Of a DNA stretch of 64,000 nt, positions 23,141-34,905 are shown in pieces. Source of the DNA: Zopfochytrium polystomum (Eukaryota; Chytridiomycota; Chytridiomycetes; Chytridiales; Chytridiaceae); the NCBI GenBank assembly GCA_025765615.1, contig JAIVFJ010000108.1, forward strand, positions 156,468 to 220,467, written 5' to 3'. Position numbers and translations under genes: made by a program. A model generated the notes under the pieces. The model had not been told where the DNA came from, made no database searches, and worked only from the letters and a program-made list of their open reading frames with translations. Numbering within the stretch: the first letter of the stretch is position 1; each line of letters starts with the position of its first letter.

Positions 23141-24379
23141 TCAGATCACCCCAATGCTCTCAATGACCAATTCAAATGGGCCCGAGGTCTGCACGCCAAA
23201 ATAGCTCTGCACCATCACGCTCAGGCTCCGCACGCTGCGCCAGTCCATCGCCTCGCCCTCCCTGTTCGCACCAGGGCCCTTCTTGATTCCCTCGGCACCA
23301 CCTTCGCCTTCGCCGTCGCCGCCGCCGCCGCTGGTGACAAGCTTGCCCCGATAGTACGGGCGAAAAGCCGCGAACGGCAGAACCACGGTAGCAACGGGCG
23401 CAGCCGCACTAGACGCAGCCGGCGGCGGCGGCAGTGGCGCGTCGACAGCGAAAGACGCCTTGTACTCCAACGCGGCCTCGATACGGCCGGACGGCAGGGT
23501 GCGCCCGAGGACCGACCGCACGTTCAGCGAGTAGATGCGGGCGTCGGCGCGGATGATCCGGAGCACGATGGCCGTCGGAGGGGACGAAGAGGACGACGAC
23601 TCGCGCGGGATTTGCGGCGGCAGGCGCCGCTGCATGTCGAGCGGCTCCGGGGACGGGAGAAACCGCTGGGAGGCGAAGCCGGCCGTTCCCAGCGTCTCGG
23701 TGTCCAGGGAGCCCGAGAACCGCGCGGCGACGCGGGCAACCCCTCGGTCGTCGCCGACGGGTACTGTCACCAGGTCCATCTTGCTGGAGGAGCTCCCGCC
23801 GCGGATCCTGTCGTCGACGGCGGTCCAGAGCGAAACGTCCCATCCGGGGCCTCGGCCGTTCGATGAGTCGACGCCGAAAAGGATCGTCGCTGGAGCCGTC
23901 TTTAGGAGCGTTTGGAGGTCTTGATCTGTCTTTTGTCGTTCCAAAGATGAGGACAATGCATCGGCTGTTGCCGGGTGGTCGGCAGCGGCCCCGTTCGTCG
24001 AATTCACCGTTGAGAAAGGAAAAGCGGGGATCAAGGGCGGTGAAGACGACGCTGGGGCCGAGGAGGAGGAGGATGAGGAGGAGGAGAGCAAAGCAGCCGT
24101 GGCGGCGAGGGCGTCGGGCAAGATGACATTATAAATCACGACGGGCTGCTGCTGCTGCTGCTGCTGCTGGGCCAAAGGAATCGGGGCGGCCGAGGCGGAG
24201 GTCGTCGAACTGGAGAATGTAGTCAGCATCCGGAACAACGGCATGGGAGAGAAAAGCGACAGCCGGCGCCGAAGCGGAGAGGACAAAGGCGACGTCGTGG
24301 CGGCCGACGCCGACGCCGACGCCAACGAGGACGGAGATGAACCCATCCAAAAGACGACGATCAGAAGGACCCCCCACAT
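23141..24379 (-). CDS. CIA30-family (NDUFAF1-like) protein
   Basis: Single-exon gene, 412 residues from the chosen ATG; an upstream in-frame extension to 24484 is possible. The C-terminal half matches the CIA30 domain in order: WDVSLWTAVDDRIRGGSSSS, then ARFSGSLDTETLGTAGFAS, IVLRIIRADARIYSLNVRS, VLPFAAFRPYYRGK, and a final SGPFELVIESIGVI. The family founder is a complex I assembly factor; many fungal members are uncharacterised, some secretory. The N-terminus has a hydrophobic segment (MWGVLLIVVFW) then Ala/Ser-rich sequence, which could be a signal anchor rather than a mitochondrial presequence, so location is uncertain. There is a polyglutamine run from CTG repeats and long Ser/Ala linkers. 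Confidence 0.75.
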   Translation of the reverse strand: MWGVLLIVVFWMGSSPSSLASASASAATTSPLSSPLRRRLSLFSPMPLFRMLTTFSSSTTSASAAPIPLAQQQQQQQQPVVIYNVILPDALAATAALLSSSSSSSSSAPASSSPPLIPAFPFSTVNSTNGAAADHPATADALSSSLERQKTDQDLQTLLKTAPATILFGVDSSNGRGPGWDVSLWTAVDDRIRGGSSSSKMDLVTVPVGDDRGVARVAARFSGSLDTETLGTAGFASQRFLPSPEPLDMQRRLPPQIPRESSSSSSPPTAIVLRIIRADARIYSLNVRSVLGRTLPSGRIEAALEYKASFAVDAPLPPPPAASSAAAPVATVVLPFAAFRPYYRGKLVTSGGGGDGEGEGGAEGIKKGPGANREGEAMDWRSVRSLSVMVQSYFGVQTSGPFELVIESIGVI

Positions 24380-25385
24380 TGTTGGTAAGAAAGAAAAAAA
24401 AAAAAAGAGAGGGACTAACAGTTGTTCTCCCACAGCCCACCATAGACATAGTAATACCCCCACCTCGCTGCCATATGCCCCCAATCATTACGGTAACCTT
24501 GCAGTACTACGCTCGGGTGGGGTGGGGGGTGTAATGACATTTTGATCTTGGAACAATTTCCCCTCAGTTTTTCCCCGACAGCTCGTGTAGAGACTTGAAC
24601 CCCCTGTTTTCCCTGCTAGGCAGGCTATCGTGGGGTACCCCTCCTCGCTGGGAAAGTCTCCACACGAACGTTTAGTTGTCCTCGAGCCAATGATTGTGGG
24701 AGACACTTCCTTCCCGAGTCGAGACAGCCGGGTTGGCTTGCCACCCGTCTGTCTTTGCCACTGTTGGGTGGCTGGGTGATCGAGAGACAGACAGACACAC
24801 AGAGAGGCAGGCAGACAGACGGATAGACAGACAGACAGACCAGGAAAGAAGTGGCCGCCCCCTCAGCCACCCTCCAAACCTCTCTTTCTTGGCCAACGAG
24901 GCGAGACGATGGCTCCTGCCGATGCCGCCGCCAAGTGCGGCCGCCCGTTGTTTGCTGCTGCGACCCCCGCTGGACCCGCAACATACCACCCTCACGCGCG
25001 GGCCAAGGAACAGCATCATCATCGTCGTCATCATCGTCATCATCATTATCATCATCATTGTCGTCGTCACGCTGCCACTCATTCCGCCTCCCGGACGTCT
25101 CTATTCGCTCTCGCCTCCCCCCCTCTCTCCTCCTCATTCCCACGACCACACCTGACCCATCGCGATCTCCTGTCACAACGCTCGATCGCGCACCGGCAGC
25201 AGATACAGCCGTGGCGGCAGTCGCTGCTCATTGCACTGCAGTTCTCGATTCGTCACCGTGGCCGGCGGCGTCTCGGCCGGCGGCGATGTCGCCTCAGTCA
25301 CTCCTCAACCCCCGACTCCAGCGTCAAAACTACAACTTTAATTGCGATTCCCCCCCAACTGACGCTCCTCGTGCTGCTTCGACGA
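24380..25385. other. divergent intergenic region with microsatellites
   Basis: About 1 kb between divergent genes. It holds a degenerate (GACA)n tract (about 24780-24840) and an imperfect ATC/GTC trinucleotide tract (about 25015-25065). GC-rich open frames across 24850-25385 have no recognisable content; some may be 5' coding sequence or leader of the S41 peptidase gene. Confidence 0.5.
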
Positions 25386-28300
25386 ATGTGTTCGCCAAAG
25401 AGCTCACTCCAGAGATCGGCCAAGAGGATGCAAGTTCCATTGAGCAGATGCAGAGCAAACCGTCCGTCCGAGTTTTCACAGCTCAAACAACGTCGAAGAC
25501 TGGCACAGCACTTTCACGGCGCTCCGGCTGCTCCGGTACCAAACTCTTCCCCTGAACTTCTCCCCCGGAGCAGCGATGTCCTCCAAGGTTCGCCAAGCGT
25601 TTGGACGATCGGATCCATCGTTGCCGTCATTGTCACAGTCCTGGCCTTGGCCTCAGCATCCGCGTCAGCATTGCCAGAAGCATCCGCCCGAACGGCGATA
25701 CCCGATTACCACTGGACCTCTCAAAGGAACGCCGGATTTCTTCTAAGCGCTTTCGCACCAGGATTAGCAGATACAGCTGCTAGTCCACCTCAGAGGGCTC
25801 CTGTGCCCCCAACTCTTCCTCAACCGCTTCAGGCAGTCTCTGCTGAAGAACCGTCATCGGACTCGGAAGGAACAGCCACGAATGCGAATGTCACTTCTTC
25901 GCCGAACCCGGCCGACCCTTGCTACCTTCTTTCGGTGAAGCCTTTCGTCTCTCCCGCTCAAACCTTTGCCTGCTACAACTCTTTCTCTGTTTCTCCTGGA
26001 GTTCGCTCGCGTCAGGCAGGTGCACTCAAAGGCTATCTGCAGCTGTGAGTTGTACCTTCATTTTATGTTCTCACGTTCGCCTAACGGATCGTTGCGCTTT
26101 CCAGCTCTCCTTACATTGATCTGTTCGCCAACTCATCTGTTCCGGGCCTTTTCCCTTCACACGTCGATATCTTTACTGCCCTAGACGCCGTTGCTGCGGA
26201 CGATTCAATCCAAACAGAGTTTCAGCTGCACTCAGCGCTTGGGGACGTTGTCTCCTCCCTTCGCGATCCTCACATTGCTTATCGCTCCGGTTGCTTCACC
26301 CAGGGAACTTTTTTGCAACCGTGGGTCATCGCAGCCAATTACTCATCCTCACCAGCCCCCAGCAAAAGATCCCAGCTTTCTTCATCCCATAACATCACCA
26401 TTGTTCTGAAGTCGACCGTTTTTGAAGGATCCGCGTACCTTCGCGGCAAGCGCGGCTCAGACCCAACCCGCATGTCACACCTCACAACCTACTTCCTGGA
26501 CTCCACCGGCGGCCGCAATCCACACGACTACGTTGGTTGGATCGTAGAGTCGATTAATGGAATTGATCCTGTCAAATATATTCAGGATTATGCAGACCGA
26601 TTCGTCAGCATTAGCAAGTCGCCTGACACACGCTTCAATTTGGCATTAGCATCGGTGCAGTACGTGGAAGGGGAATGGCGCCCTTTCGATGGATATTTGT
26701 ACCGCACAAGTAACCTCATGGCTGTGATCTCCTCCGGTGGAAAACGCCCCTCAAGTGCCGACAGCGACTTGAAGCAAGCTGGCGCAAATGAAGCAATCGG
26801 TTCCGTGCGTTACGCACTTTTAGATCCATCGACGGGTCGTAGGGAGACGGTTACGGCTAATTGGGCTGGTGACTTTGAAGGATTTCGCGACGGCCTGGCC
26901 AGTCGAGAAGCCTACTACGGAAAGTGCGCTGGCCGCAAAGCCGTTGTGCCACCGGCTCCTGGAGCCAGTCGAAGCGGCGATGGTGACGGCGTCTACGGGA
27001 GTAGTGGCAGCCATTCTGATTCCGGGGTTGAAAATTCCCTGGACAGTGAAGAAGTTGATCTTGCAGATTTTGCCAATGCAGATTTGACGACGATAGAGAA
27101 GCTCTTCAACAATCGTCTTTACCGTTGCCGCCTCGGTACCGCCGCGGTCAGCGCTACGCATCTCTTCAGACCCCGACGAACGCGAACGTCCCAAAAATGT
27201 TTGCAAACGGGAACAACGAGATCATAAGCAGCGAGCTGTACAATGTCATGGCTGCTCCGCAAGTGGACTGGAACTACTTACGGGACAAGATTTCCCAGAC
27301 TCACGGAGACCTGATCACACCGACCCATCCGTCCTCCGTGCAGCCTCAGGACCTACCCGCGGCAGCACGATCGAAAGGGGAGAACCTCACAGTTGGGATT
27401 CCAGCTCCCCAGCGACCTACCAAGAAAAAGGACGAGAGAGAGCCGATCGTATCAGACAGAAATGGTGCGTTCTACAAGCTGGACAATGCTACGGGTGTTT
27501 GGGTAAGCCATTCAGTGGCCATTTTGTCATCTTTTAACGTCTCCTCTCACAATCTTTGGGTGTGGAAAGGTTTTGTCAACGTTTATTCCTTCGGCACAAA
27601 CTCCGCGCGGTGTGGCGGATTGGTTGGGCAGCATGGTCCGTGGCTTGGATGCACTTGAGGATGTCGGCGTTCGAAAGCTGCTCATTCACGTGTCGGGCAA
27701 CGGTGGCGGGTTCCAGTGCGTAGTACCGGCTATTGTTCAAGTGGGTCTTCTTTTGCTCATTTTCCTCCGCAAACGGTTTTCTTGTCAAAACCTGACCGGC
27801 TCATAAATACCTTTCCTTGCAGTTTCTTTTCAACTCCAGTATCCCTCTCTCCTTTGACATGAGATACACACCATTGTTGGAAACTCTTATCGCCTCTGCT
27901 CCGCCCATCTCCCCGCTTTCTGTCACGGGCGTCGGGATTCTACCAGCCAACGCTACGGCTCCCACGACTCCCGTGACGCCGGACGATCCGCCTGCGGCCG
28001 TAGCGTACGCGAGGAACGTGTCTGACGTGTTCCCCACTGACCCAGACCAGCAGCGCGTACTCACCCGTGGTGGTCGCTCTTCCGTCTACTCGGTGCGATT
28101 CAACCAGGTGGCTCTGTGCAACGAGTTTGTAAACGAGTTTGCATCGATGATGAGGGGGCGGCTTGGTGGCAGCAAGGGTCGACGAGCCGGGACCAGTGCG
28201 CGGAGGGACGCAGCGCCAGGGAAGGACGGTGGCGACGGGGAGGGCGGCGACTCAGCAAAGGCTGGTGATGGCCATGGGGATGTGGATGGAACGACTGCAG

Positions 28301-29052
28301 GGGACATTAGCGAAGACAAAGACGCGCCCGGCCACATTGCCTCGCCCAAGCTCGACCAGTACCACCGCCGGCTGTGGGATCCGCGCGATATCGTCGTTGT
28401 CTCGGACGGGTTCTGCGGGTCCGCGTGCGGACACCTCGTCAGGTGAGGCGCGGCGGAGGTGTGATGGGTCGGGGCAGAAACCTTTCGAATCTAATGTGTT
28501 TCCATCCCTCCTTCCCACAGAATGCTCCGCGACGGCCACGGCGTGCGAAGCATCGTCTACGGTGGCGGGCTTGCGTCCGCGCGTGCCGCCACCGGCGGCG
28601 CGTTCACGCCGTCGTCGTTCGAGGGCGCGAACGTGGTGATGTTCAACGACCTCCTCTCGGTTTACCGCCGGTCTCAGCGGACCGCCACGCGCACCGGCGA
28701 CCCCGCGTCGAACCATCGCCGCGACGCCTCGCCGTCGCCGCCGCCGCAAGAGCTCTTTCCGTTCCCACTGCGCGCCCGTGGGCAGGTCGCGCTGTGGGAG
28801 GCATACTCGGACTCGGGGTCCGGCGGCACGCGCGCGCCGATGGAGTGGGTCGTGCATCCGGCCGACGCCGGCGTCGGCGCCGCCGCGACCGCTGCGGCTC
28901 CCGGCAGTGGCGGTGCTGCTGCGACTGCGGGGCTGGGCGTGGCCGACCCGGAGGGCGTGGTGCGTGTGTGGAAGCGGGCGACGGCTATGTTGGACGCGTG
29001 GAGGCCCGCCGGAGGTGGGGCTGCCGCCGCGGCTCCGTCATCTGGGAAGTAG
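25386..29052 (+). CDS. peptidase S41 family protein, secreted or membrane-anchored
   Basis: Serine peptidase of the tail-specific/CPAF-like S41 family. Blocks: about 25386-26044, 26105-27502, 27570-27740, 27823-28442, 28521-29052; intron ends GTGAGT/CCAG, GTAAGC/AAAG, GTGGGT/GCAG and GTGAGG/CACAG. A hydrophobic segment (VWTIGSIVAVIVTVLALASA) near the N-terminus suggests a signal peptide or anchor. Family marks: LRDPHIAYRSGCF, VGWIVESINGIDP (PDZ-like), LLIHVSGNGGG, and VVVSDGFCGSACGHL containing the catalytic serine, then VYGGG. The second block changes frame at about 27.09-27.22 kb (DLTTIEKLFNN before, YASLQTPTNANVP after); I found no convincing intron, so either an unrecognised splice or an indel. 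The start is uncertain: ATG 25386 or 25428, or an upstream exon. Insert regions are Gly/Asp/Ala-rich. Confidence 0.72.
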
Positions 29053-29588
29053 AAGACTTTTTGGAGAATATTTCTTCCCGTTGTTCCGCTCCTCGTCACC
29101 TGCACGTGGACCAAGGCTTACGTTACTCGGCACGAGGCAGGGTGTGAGGGTTCCTCCGCCGTAAAACAGCACTTAGTGTCATAACCAACCACCTTCTATC
29201 GCTACACTCCATTCCATTCACGCACCTTCTTTTTCGTCCTCCTCTACTTCCTTCCCCTTTTCCATCTGTTTTCATTGGGTAAAAGAGTAAAGTATTCCAG
29301 TTTTTTTGAACTCTCTGAAATGCTGCCGGCATCAGCGATTGAACGCTGTAATATTCTTTGCTGACTGCAATGTTTGGCGGAAGTATTTCTTGCAAACAAG
29401 ACTGTGGGATATGGGGCTCCGAGTTTGGCAACTTCACGACGACGAAGGAAAATAAGTTGTCACACCATATCTGTGTTTGTGTGTTGCTCACTGTGTTTCT
29501 GAGAAACTCACTGCCGCCCACAAGCTCGCAAGCGAGCCGTCGACCCGCAGCTCACCCGAGGCGACCCGCGGGGGGCCGCCCGCCCAAG
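29053..29588. other. convergent intergenic gap, nothing supported
   Basis: 536 bp between the 3' ends of the S41 gene and the multi-pass membrane protein gene. Mixed composition, no coding frame with recognisable content, no strong repeat. Confidence 0.6.
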
Positions 29589-30803
29589 TCAAACCTGCAC
29601 ATCGACAGAAGCACGCGGCTTACTCCCTACCGACCACGCCGCTCCCGACGACGACATGACGCTGGCGGTGCCCACCGACGACGCGATGCGCGTCGCAATG
29701 GCGACGGGCGCAAACAGGCTGACTGTCATCAGCGTGATCTTGACGACATCGATCAGGTGCTGGAAGCCGGTGCGCGCTGGCGCGAAGCCGCCGACGAGGC
29801 CGGCGGGGTCGGACGCGTTGGCGAGCTTGTAGGCCTCGATGGCGGCGACGAGGGCGAACTTGAGGCAGTCGGAGCCGAGAATGACCCGGTACAATGGCGA
29901 ACCGCCGCCCCCGCCGGCGCCGCCGGTGACACCACTCGCGCTCACGCTGGCGGCGGCCACGCGCTGCTGGGCCGCGATGATGCCGACGAGGGCGTGGAAG
30001 GTTCCAGCGAGGATCACGGCGCCGATGGCCATGTCGGCTGCGTAGAGGATGACCTTGAGGTACCAGCCCTGAGGCGGCGACGACGTGTACCCGCCGGCGG
30101 CGTTGTTCGCGGCGTACGCCATAAAGTAGTAGGTGACGACGACGACGACTCCGACGTAGACAAGCATGAGGACGCGGAGGGTCCATCCGTAGGCGAGCTG
30201 GGCGGGGCGCGGGCTGCTGGAAAGGAGGACGGCGAGGCGCTCGTAGAGAAAGTACAGGAGCAGCATCGGCGCGTGCAGCGCAAAGTACACGGCAAAGTAG
30301 CGGAACCGCGGCTCCTGCCAGAACGCGACGCCGTAGAAGAGCGCCACCGCCGCTTTGAACGCCTGCAGCGCGCTCGCAAGGAACGCGACCGCGACAAAAC
30401 CCAACGCGCCCCCGCCGCTCCCGCCGCCGCCGCCTCCTCCCGTGCCGCCGCTGCCGCCGCCGAACGCCGCGAGGCTACTAAGCATCGCGCGCGCGTCACC
30501 GCCCGTCGACCGGTACGCGGCCAGCAGGCTGACAGCCAGCTTGCGGGTGGTGAAGAGGAGGAGGAGCGCGGCGAGCGCCAGGGCGGCCGAGAAGAGGGCG
30601 ACGTCGGCGGTGGCGGCGGTCGCAGTGTGGCCGGGGAGAGACGTGTTTGTGCTGTTGGCGGTCGCGCTGGTCGCCACCGAGAAAACGGGGGCCGGGTTTG
30701 GGTCCGTGGCGGCACTGGCCCATGTCGGCGCTGCTGTGGTCGCCAGCAGCAGCGACGGCGGCGGGCCCGAATTATCAGGCGAAGCGCGCTCGGTCGCGCT
30801 CAT
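29589..30803 (-). CDS. multi-pass membrane protein of unknown family
   Basis: Intronless, 404 residues. At least seven hydrophobic segments can be read: ALFSAALALAALLLLFTT, ALGFVAVAFLASALQAFKAAVALFYGV, FAVYFALHAPMLLLYFLYERL, VLMLVYVGVVVVVTYYFMAYA, VILYAADMAIGAVILAGTFHALVGII, VILGSDCLKFALVAAIEAYKL, IDVVKITLMTVSLFAPVAIAT. A Ser/Thr/Ala/Pro-rich N-terminus could be glycosylated and outside. The layout is receptor-like, but there is no motif I can tie to a known class. Codon use is GC-rich like its neighbours. Confidence 0.6.
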   Translation of the reverse strand: MSATERASPDNSGPPPSLLLATTAAPTWASAATDPNPAPVFSVATSATANSTNTSLPGHTATAATADVALFSAALALAALLLLFTTRKLAVSLLAAYRSTGGDARAMLSSLAAFGGGSGGTGGGGGGGSGGGALGFVAVAFLASALQAFKAAVALFYGVAFWQEPRFRYFAVYFALHAPMLLLYFLYERLAVLLSSSPRPAQLAYGWTLRVLMLVYVGVVVVVTYYFMAYAANNAAGGYTSSPPQGWYLKVILYAADMAIGAVILAGTFHALVGIIAAQQRVAAASVSASGVTGGAGGGGGSPLYRVILGSDCLKFALVAAIEAYKLANASDPAGLVGGFAPARTGFQHLIDVVKITLMTVSLFAPVAIATRIASSVGTASVMSSSGAAWSVGSKPRASVDVQV

Positions 30804-31740
30804 CCTGCGATCGATGGATTTTCACGCGCTGCTATTGTTCGTCCAGACTTCTCTGTCGAATACCAAATTTCTCGGAAAAGGCCAGGCATTCAATCTGGCA
30901 GAAATCGAACCTTTGGGGAAATCGCAAGGTTTTTACCTGCACTGCACATTATGTAAGCGAAAATATATGTCATTTGTAGCAAATTTTGATGCTGACATGA
31001 CGGAGCTGCAGATTGAATCCTCGGAAGATGCAAATTAGCCTGCGGCATTCTCAGACACTTATATGCTGGCTGGCTTGGCCGAGTTTCGGTTATATTCGAC
31101 ATAATATATTAGAACCGACAAATTGTTTCATTCAGGCTTTTTGGGGTCCCAAATGTCAATGTTGATGTTATGAGCAAGTAAAAACGGTCGAGATCCACAT
31201 CATTGCAGCTGGACGGTCAGCTGCCCACACGATCTGTACCCTCCCCATTTGAACCCAAAGATTATGATCTCTAGTTAATTCACCATCAGTGGTGAAAATT
31301 TTAGACCAGGGAGGAAGATCAGTCAAAATTGAAAAAGAACTGCTGCTAATGTCGCGAGTTATCGCAAACTCACCATATCATGCTAGTGTAAATATCCGGA
31401 GTTTGACACTCTGCCGTTTTCAATAATAATAGTGATAATAAAATTTCATCAATCCGATTTCATTTTTCTTGCTTCTGTGGCAGATTGAGCAAATTTCCTG
31501 ATTCCTGAATAAACCCCTGAATGAGCATTGGCAAAAAATAAAAGAAATTGAGCAAGAAAAACTTCCCCTAACAAAAGCAAATTCTCAATAGACAGCTTGC
31601 AATAACTCAAAAGTAGCTTCTTATCAATCAATCAATCAAGTAAGGAAGCAACATCAAAATCGCAGCTTTGTGGCCTGAAAATTTTTTTTTCGAGACTGGT
31701 GCCGATTCCTTGCACACTGTAAGTATCTTTGTAAAGCAGA
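30804..31740. other. start of AT-richer region, no gene
   Basis: GC content falls sharply beyond about 31.0 kb. No coding frame over 60 codons looks real. It contains the promoter of the membrane-protein gene and ends at the first solo LTR. Confidence 0.6.
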
Positions 31741-32043
31741 TGTCAGGAACAGGGCAGGACAGGACAAGGCAGACAAGGGACTGATGATTGTATTGGAAAC
31801 AATAATTCACTTGAGGGATGGGACAGGTCTCCCATCCCCCTTTTATACCTTTTGAGAGTCTTCCTTGTCAAGACTCAAAGAAAGTTCCAGAAAGTGAAAT
31901 TAGTATTACAATGATACCAATGATACCAATGACAACAACAAGACAAGTCAGGAAAGCAAAGAAGGTTCCATGAAGGTTCCTCAAGGTTCCATGAAGGAAT
32001 GCTCTAGAAGGTTCCAGAGGTTTCCAGAGGGTGATTCATAACA
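31741..32043 (-). mobile_element. solo LTR 1 of the Ty3-like element
   Basis: 303 bp with TG...CA ends; in plus orientation it begins TGTCAGGAACAGGG and ends GTGATTCATAACA. Flanks GCAGA and GCAGG differ at one base, fitting a slightly decayed 5-bp target duplication. Orientation is set by the copy attached to pol at 57 kb. Confidence 0.88.
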
Positions 32044-33850
32044 GCAGGGGTCCTGCTCTGAACCCTCATCCTTTCATTGAAGCGCTATCGATTGAAATAA
32101 ATGCAGTCATACGAACATCTCTCACTAAGGCTTGGGTCGGCAGGTTTCCAACCGATCCCTAACTGAGAACTTTCAGTTTCCAAAAAGCGGGTAAGAATAA
32201 TTTTGGGTTCAAGAGAGATTTATCCTATACTATCAAAGTTGAGTATTCCAACATTACAAGTCTCATTTCCATTTTTGCAAATTCCCACAAGTCCGCTTAA
32301 CGAAGTCACAACTCGTAAGGGCTTCAGAAAAATATAATCCCTTTCAGTGGGAAGCAATCAAATCACATGCGGATGAGGCATTTACTTTATTTGGATAGAT
32401 GTGGAAAATTTGGACAATTCTTATTTTCGACGATTACCAATGAACTTGGGAATGAGGATGGTTAATTTGTCATTTTAAGGTGAAAGAGCGACAACAGGCC
32501 TAAGGATCGGCGGATTTTTGGTTATATCTGCAATCTGAGCTTATTGTGAGACCACACCAAGGTCTCAGTGATAAGTCTAGGGATTTTATTTGCAAAAACA
32601 AGCGTACCTGTCATAAACTGCAAGGATTGGGACCCCTATTATTATTTCTAGTCTTTAGCTTCCAAGGCATTATCAAAGTGTATGTGTAGCTTACCTGTCT
32701 TTATTATTGGGACCGCTTTTACTACTTTTGCCTTTACAGTTTCTGTTGCACCAGGTTATTCCCAACATATTTTCTTTTTGGTGACTAAGAAAGGCTGCCT
32801 GGATGGGTGCCTGACAGGCTGTACCTCACACCCGCCTAATTTATTATTTATTTTCCGCACTTGTACATACATGCATAGGGTTGGGGGACTGAGAGCATTT
32901 GTGGTGGATGCTCTAAGTCCGGGGTGTTGACTTGTCAATTTTCTCTCTCTCTGAGGATCCCAGGCACTCGCTTGCCCTCGCCCCCTTCATCCCTGTGAGG
33001 GTGTTGGGGGCAGCGCAGAGCGCTGCCCCCAACGCCTGAGAGTTCAATCTTCAAGTGCCTGCCTCAGTCCTTTTAGCTGTGAGAGAGAGAGTTGTGTGAG
33101 CACAAGTGCAATGCGATAAAGCCTATTGGTTGAGTGGTTGCGCCAATGCATGCAGGATCGCAGGTGTTTCCACATCCAAGTTCCCTGCCAGCGACCTTCT
33201 GACCCCTACGTAGTTGACTCCGTTATCCCTCTCCCTCTTGTCGCTGGCGACGGCGAGGATCCTGCAGCACTCTTGGGACAAGGGTGCTAGGTCGTGCCCT
33301 GTCAGTCCCGTCACTATTAACTGCTCCTGTTGTGTTTGAGATTTGATTTGCAAGATAAAACCCCCATTGCCGTCTTCTCTCTCTTTATTCCACAGTTGTG
33401 TTGCACTCTTGGGAGTGCCCTTCCATTTCCCCTCACACCCTCCGTTTCCCCTCGCACCATGTGATTAATTGGTGCTCCCGCACTGATCCTTCAGAGGATT
33501 GTCCCTCTGAATGTTCATTCTCAATGTTTGAGACCCCAGTTAGGCAGATGAGTAGGTATACTTTGTGGACTAGGCAAGTAGTAGGGTTCAAACGCCCCCT
33601 GGACAACAAGTTAGTTTTAGCCTATTATTGCTTTCCTTCACTCAGGGAAAATTGCTTAACCGCAGTGCGGTTAGAATTCAGTTTAGATATGGTTAAGGAA
33701 ATGCTTATCCTGGAACTTGCCTTGTGGCTATGTCGTTTGTCTTATTAGATCAAGATTAGCGGTTCAATTTCGTACCAATAACTGATTAGCTGTGCCTCAG
33801 ATAATTGGTTGATATGGTTGTTACGGTTAAGGCCTGGTTGCAGCGGTTAG
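32044..33850. other. AT-rich intergenic sequence, no gene
   Basis: 1.8 kb without a credible coding frame. It contains the 14-bp perfect hairpin at 33003-33033. A stretch near 33125-33190 faintly resembles a tRNA-derived SINE head (GGTTGAGTGGTTG). Otherwise I see only AT-rich, unstructured sequence, likely old transposon remains. Confidence 0.55.
33003..33033. repeat. perfect GC-rich hairpin
   Basis: GTTGGGGGCAGCGC, a 3-nt loop AGA, then its exact reverse complement. Fourteen perfect base pairs in an AT-rich setting. Confidence 0.95.
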
Positions 33851-34159
33851 TGTTATGAATCACCCTCTGGAAACCTCTGGAACCTTCTAGAGCATTCCTT
33901 CATGGAACCTTGAGGAACCTTCATGGAGCCTTCTTTGCTTTCCTGACTTGTCTTGTTGTCATTGGTATCATTGGTATCATTGTATCACTAATTTCACTTT
34001 CTGGAACTTTCTTTGAGTCTTGACAAGGAAGACTCTCAAAAGGTATAAAAGGGGGATGGGGGACCTGTCCCATCCCTCAAGTAAATTATTGTTTCCCAAA
34101 CAATCATCACTCCTCTCAGTTCCATGTCTGCCTTGTCCTGTCCTGCCCTGTTCCTGACA
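33851..34159 (+). mobile_element. solo LTR 2 of the Ty3-like element
   Basis: 309 bp, begins TGTTATGAATCACCC and ends TTCCTGACA. Flanked on both sides by GTTAG, a perfect 5-bp target-site duplication. It carries a TATA-like GTATAAAAGGGGG and a partly decayed set of GAA/TTC repeats. Confidence 0.95.
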
Positions 34160-34387
34160 GTTAGGATACACTTAAGAAGGGTTTGGGATAGGATGCTGTT
34201 TCGGTTAAGCCACTTTTATCCTTTCCTTTGCCCAAAACATTTCACAAGCACAGAAAGAGAGGTTAACTTGGGTTGTGTTTTATTTGCCGATATTTATGTG
34301 GGGCACACAAAGGAAAAATAATAGGCGATGTTAGAAAAAAATATTGCCACTGTCACAATAACAACAACTGCAGAAGAGGCATGCTAT

Positions 34388-34500
34388 ATCTTTTTTTGAC
34401 TTTCCGAAACTCAACCTTTCTGACTGCTTTCTGACAGACTTTTGGCAGTCCGAAAGTCCATGTTGAAGGTTAGACGTGTCTGGGCCAAAGTTCCAGGGAT
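34388..34500 (+). repeat. hairpin-rich repeat, copy 1 (partner at 42.6 kb)
   Basis: Shares with 42613-42720 the blocks GACTTTCCGAAA, GACAGACTTTTGGCAGTCC or its variant, AAAGTCCAT and TTGAAGGTT in the same order and orientation. Both copies contain short inverted repeats. The partner lies just after the Helitron helicase, so this may be a second copy of that element's 3' terminal region. Confidence 0.7.
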
Positions 34501-34519
34501 CAATCTACTAAAGAAAACA

Positions 34520-34872
34520 AGGCTTTGCGGGTAAACTGTTTTCCTAATTGCAATTAGTGGGGGTATAACCTTTTGTCTTTGGTGCCCAATCAAAACTCAG
34601 TGGAAAAATCGAAAATCGGCGGAATCGGCAGAAAAATCCGAAAAGGAAGGAGCTCAATGCGTTGTCTGTCTACCAGATTGTCTCTTGGCTGTCTGTCTCT
34701 CTGTCTGTCTCTCTGTCTCTTTGCTCTGTCACTCTCTCTGTCGCTTGCCACTCTCTGTCTGTCTGTCTCTCTCTCACTCTGTTTCTCCTCTCTTTGCCTG
34801 TCTGTCTGTCTGTCTGAGTATCTGTCTGTCTGTGTATCTGCATCTCTCTCACTCCCCCTCTCTGTCTCTCTC

Positions 34873-34905
<33 letters not shown>

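Noticed and set aside
23409..23843. Alternative Arg/Pro-rich minus frames inside the CIA30 gene
   Set aside because: Shadow frames of a GC-rich gene; the chosen frame has the full CIA30 domain order.
24590..24660. Minus-strand tRNA-like sequence with a GGTTCAAGTCTC B-box match
   Set aside because: No anticodon arm with a 7-nt loop and the T stem does not pair; chance B-box match is more likely.
31741..32043. MITE interpretation of the recurring about 300-350 bp repeat
   Set aside because: TG...CA ends, 5-bp duplications, a TATA box and junction with a polypurine tract and pol at 57.3 kb show it is an LTR.
33119..33353. 76-codon minus-strand frame, or tRNA-derived SINE head, near 33.1-33.35 kb
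   Set aside because: No family for the protein, and only the A-box-like part of a tRNA is visible without a B box.
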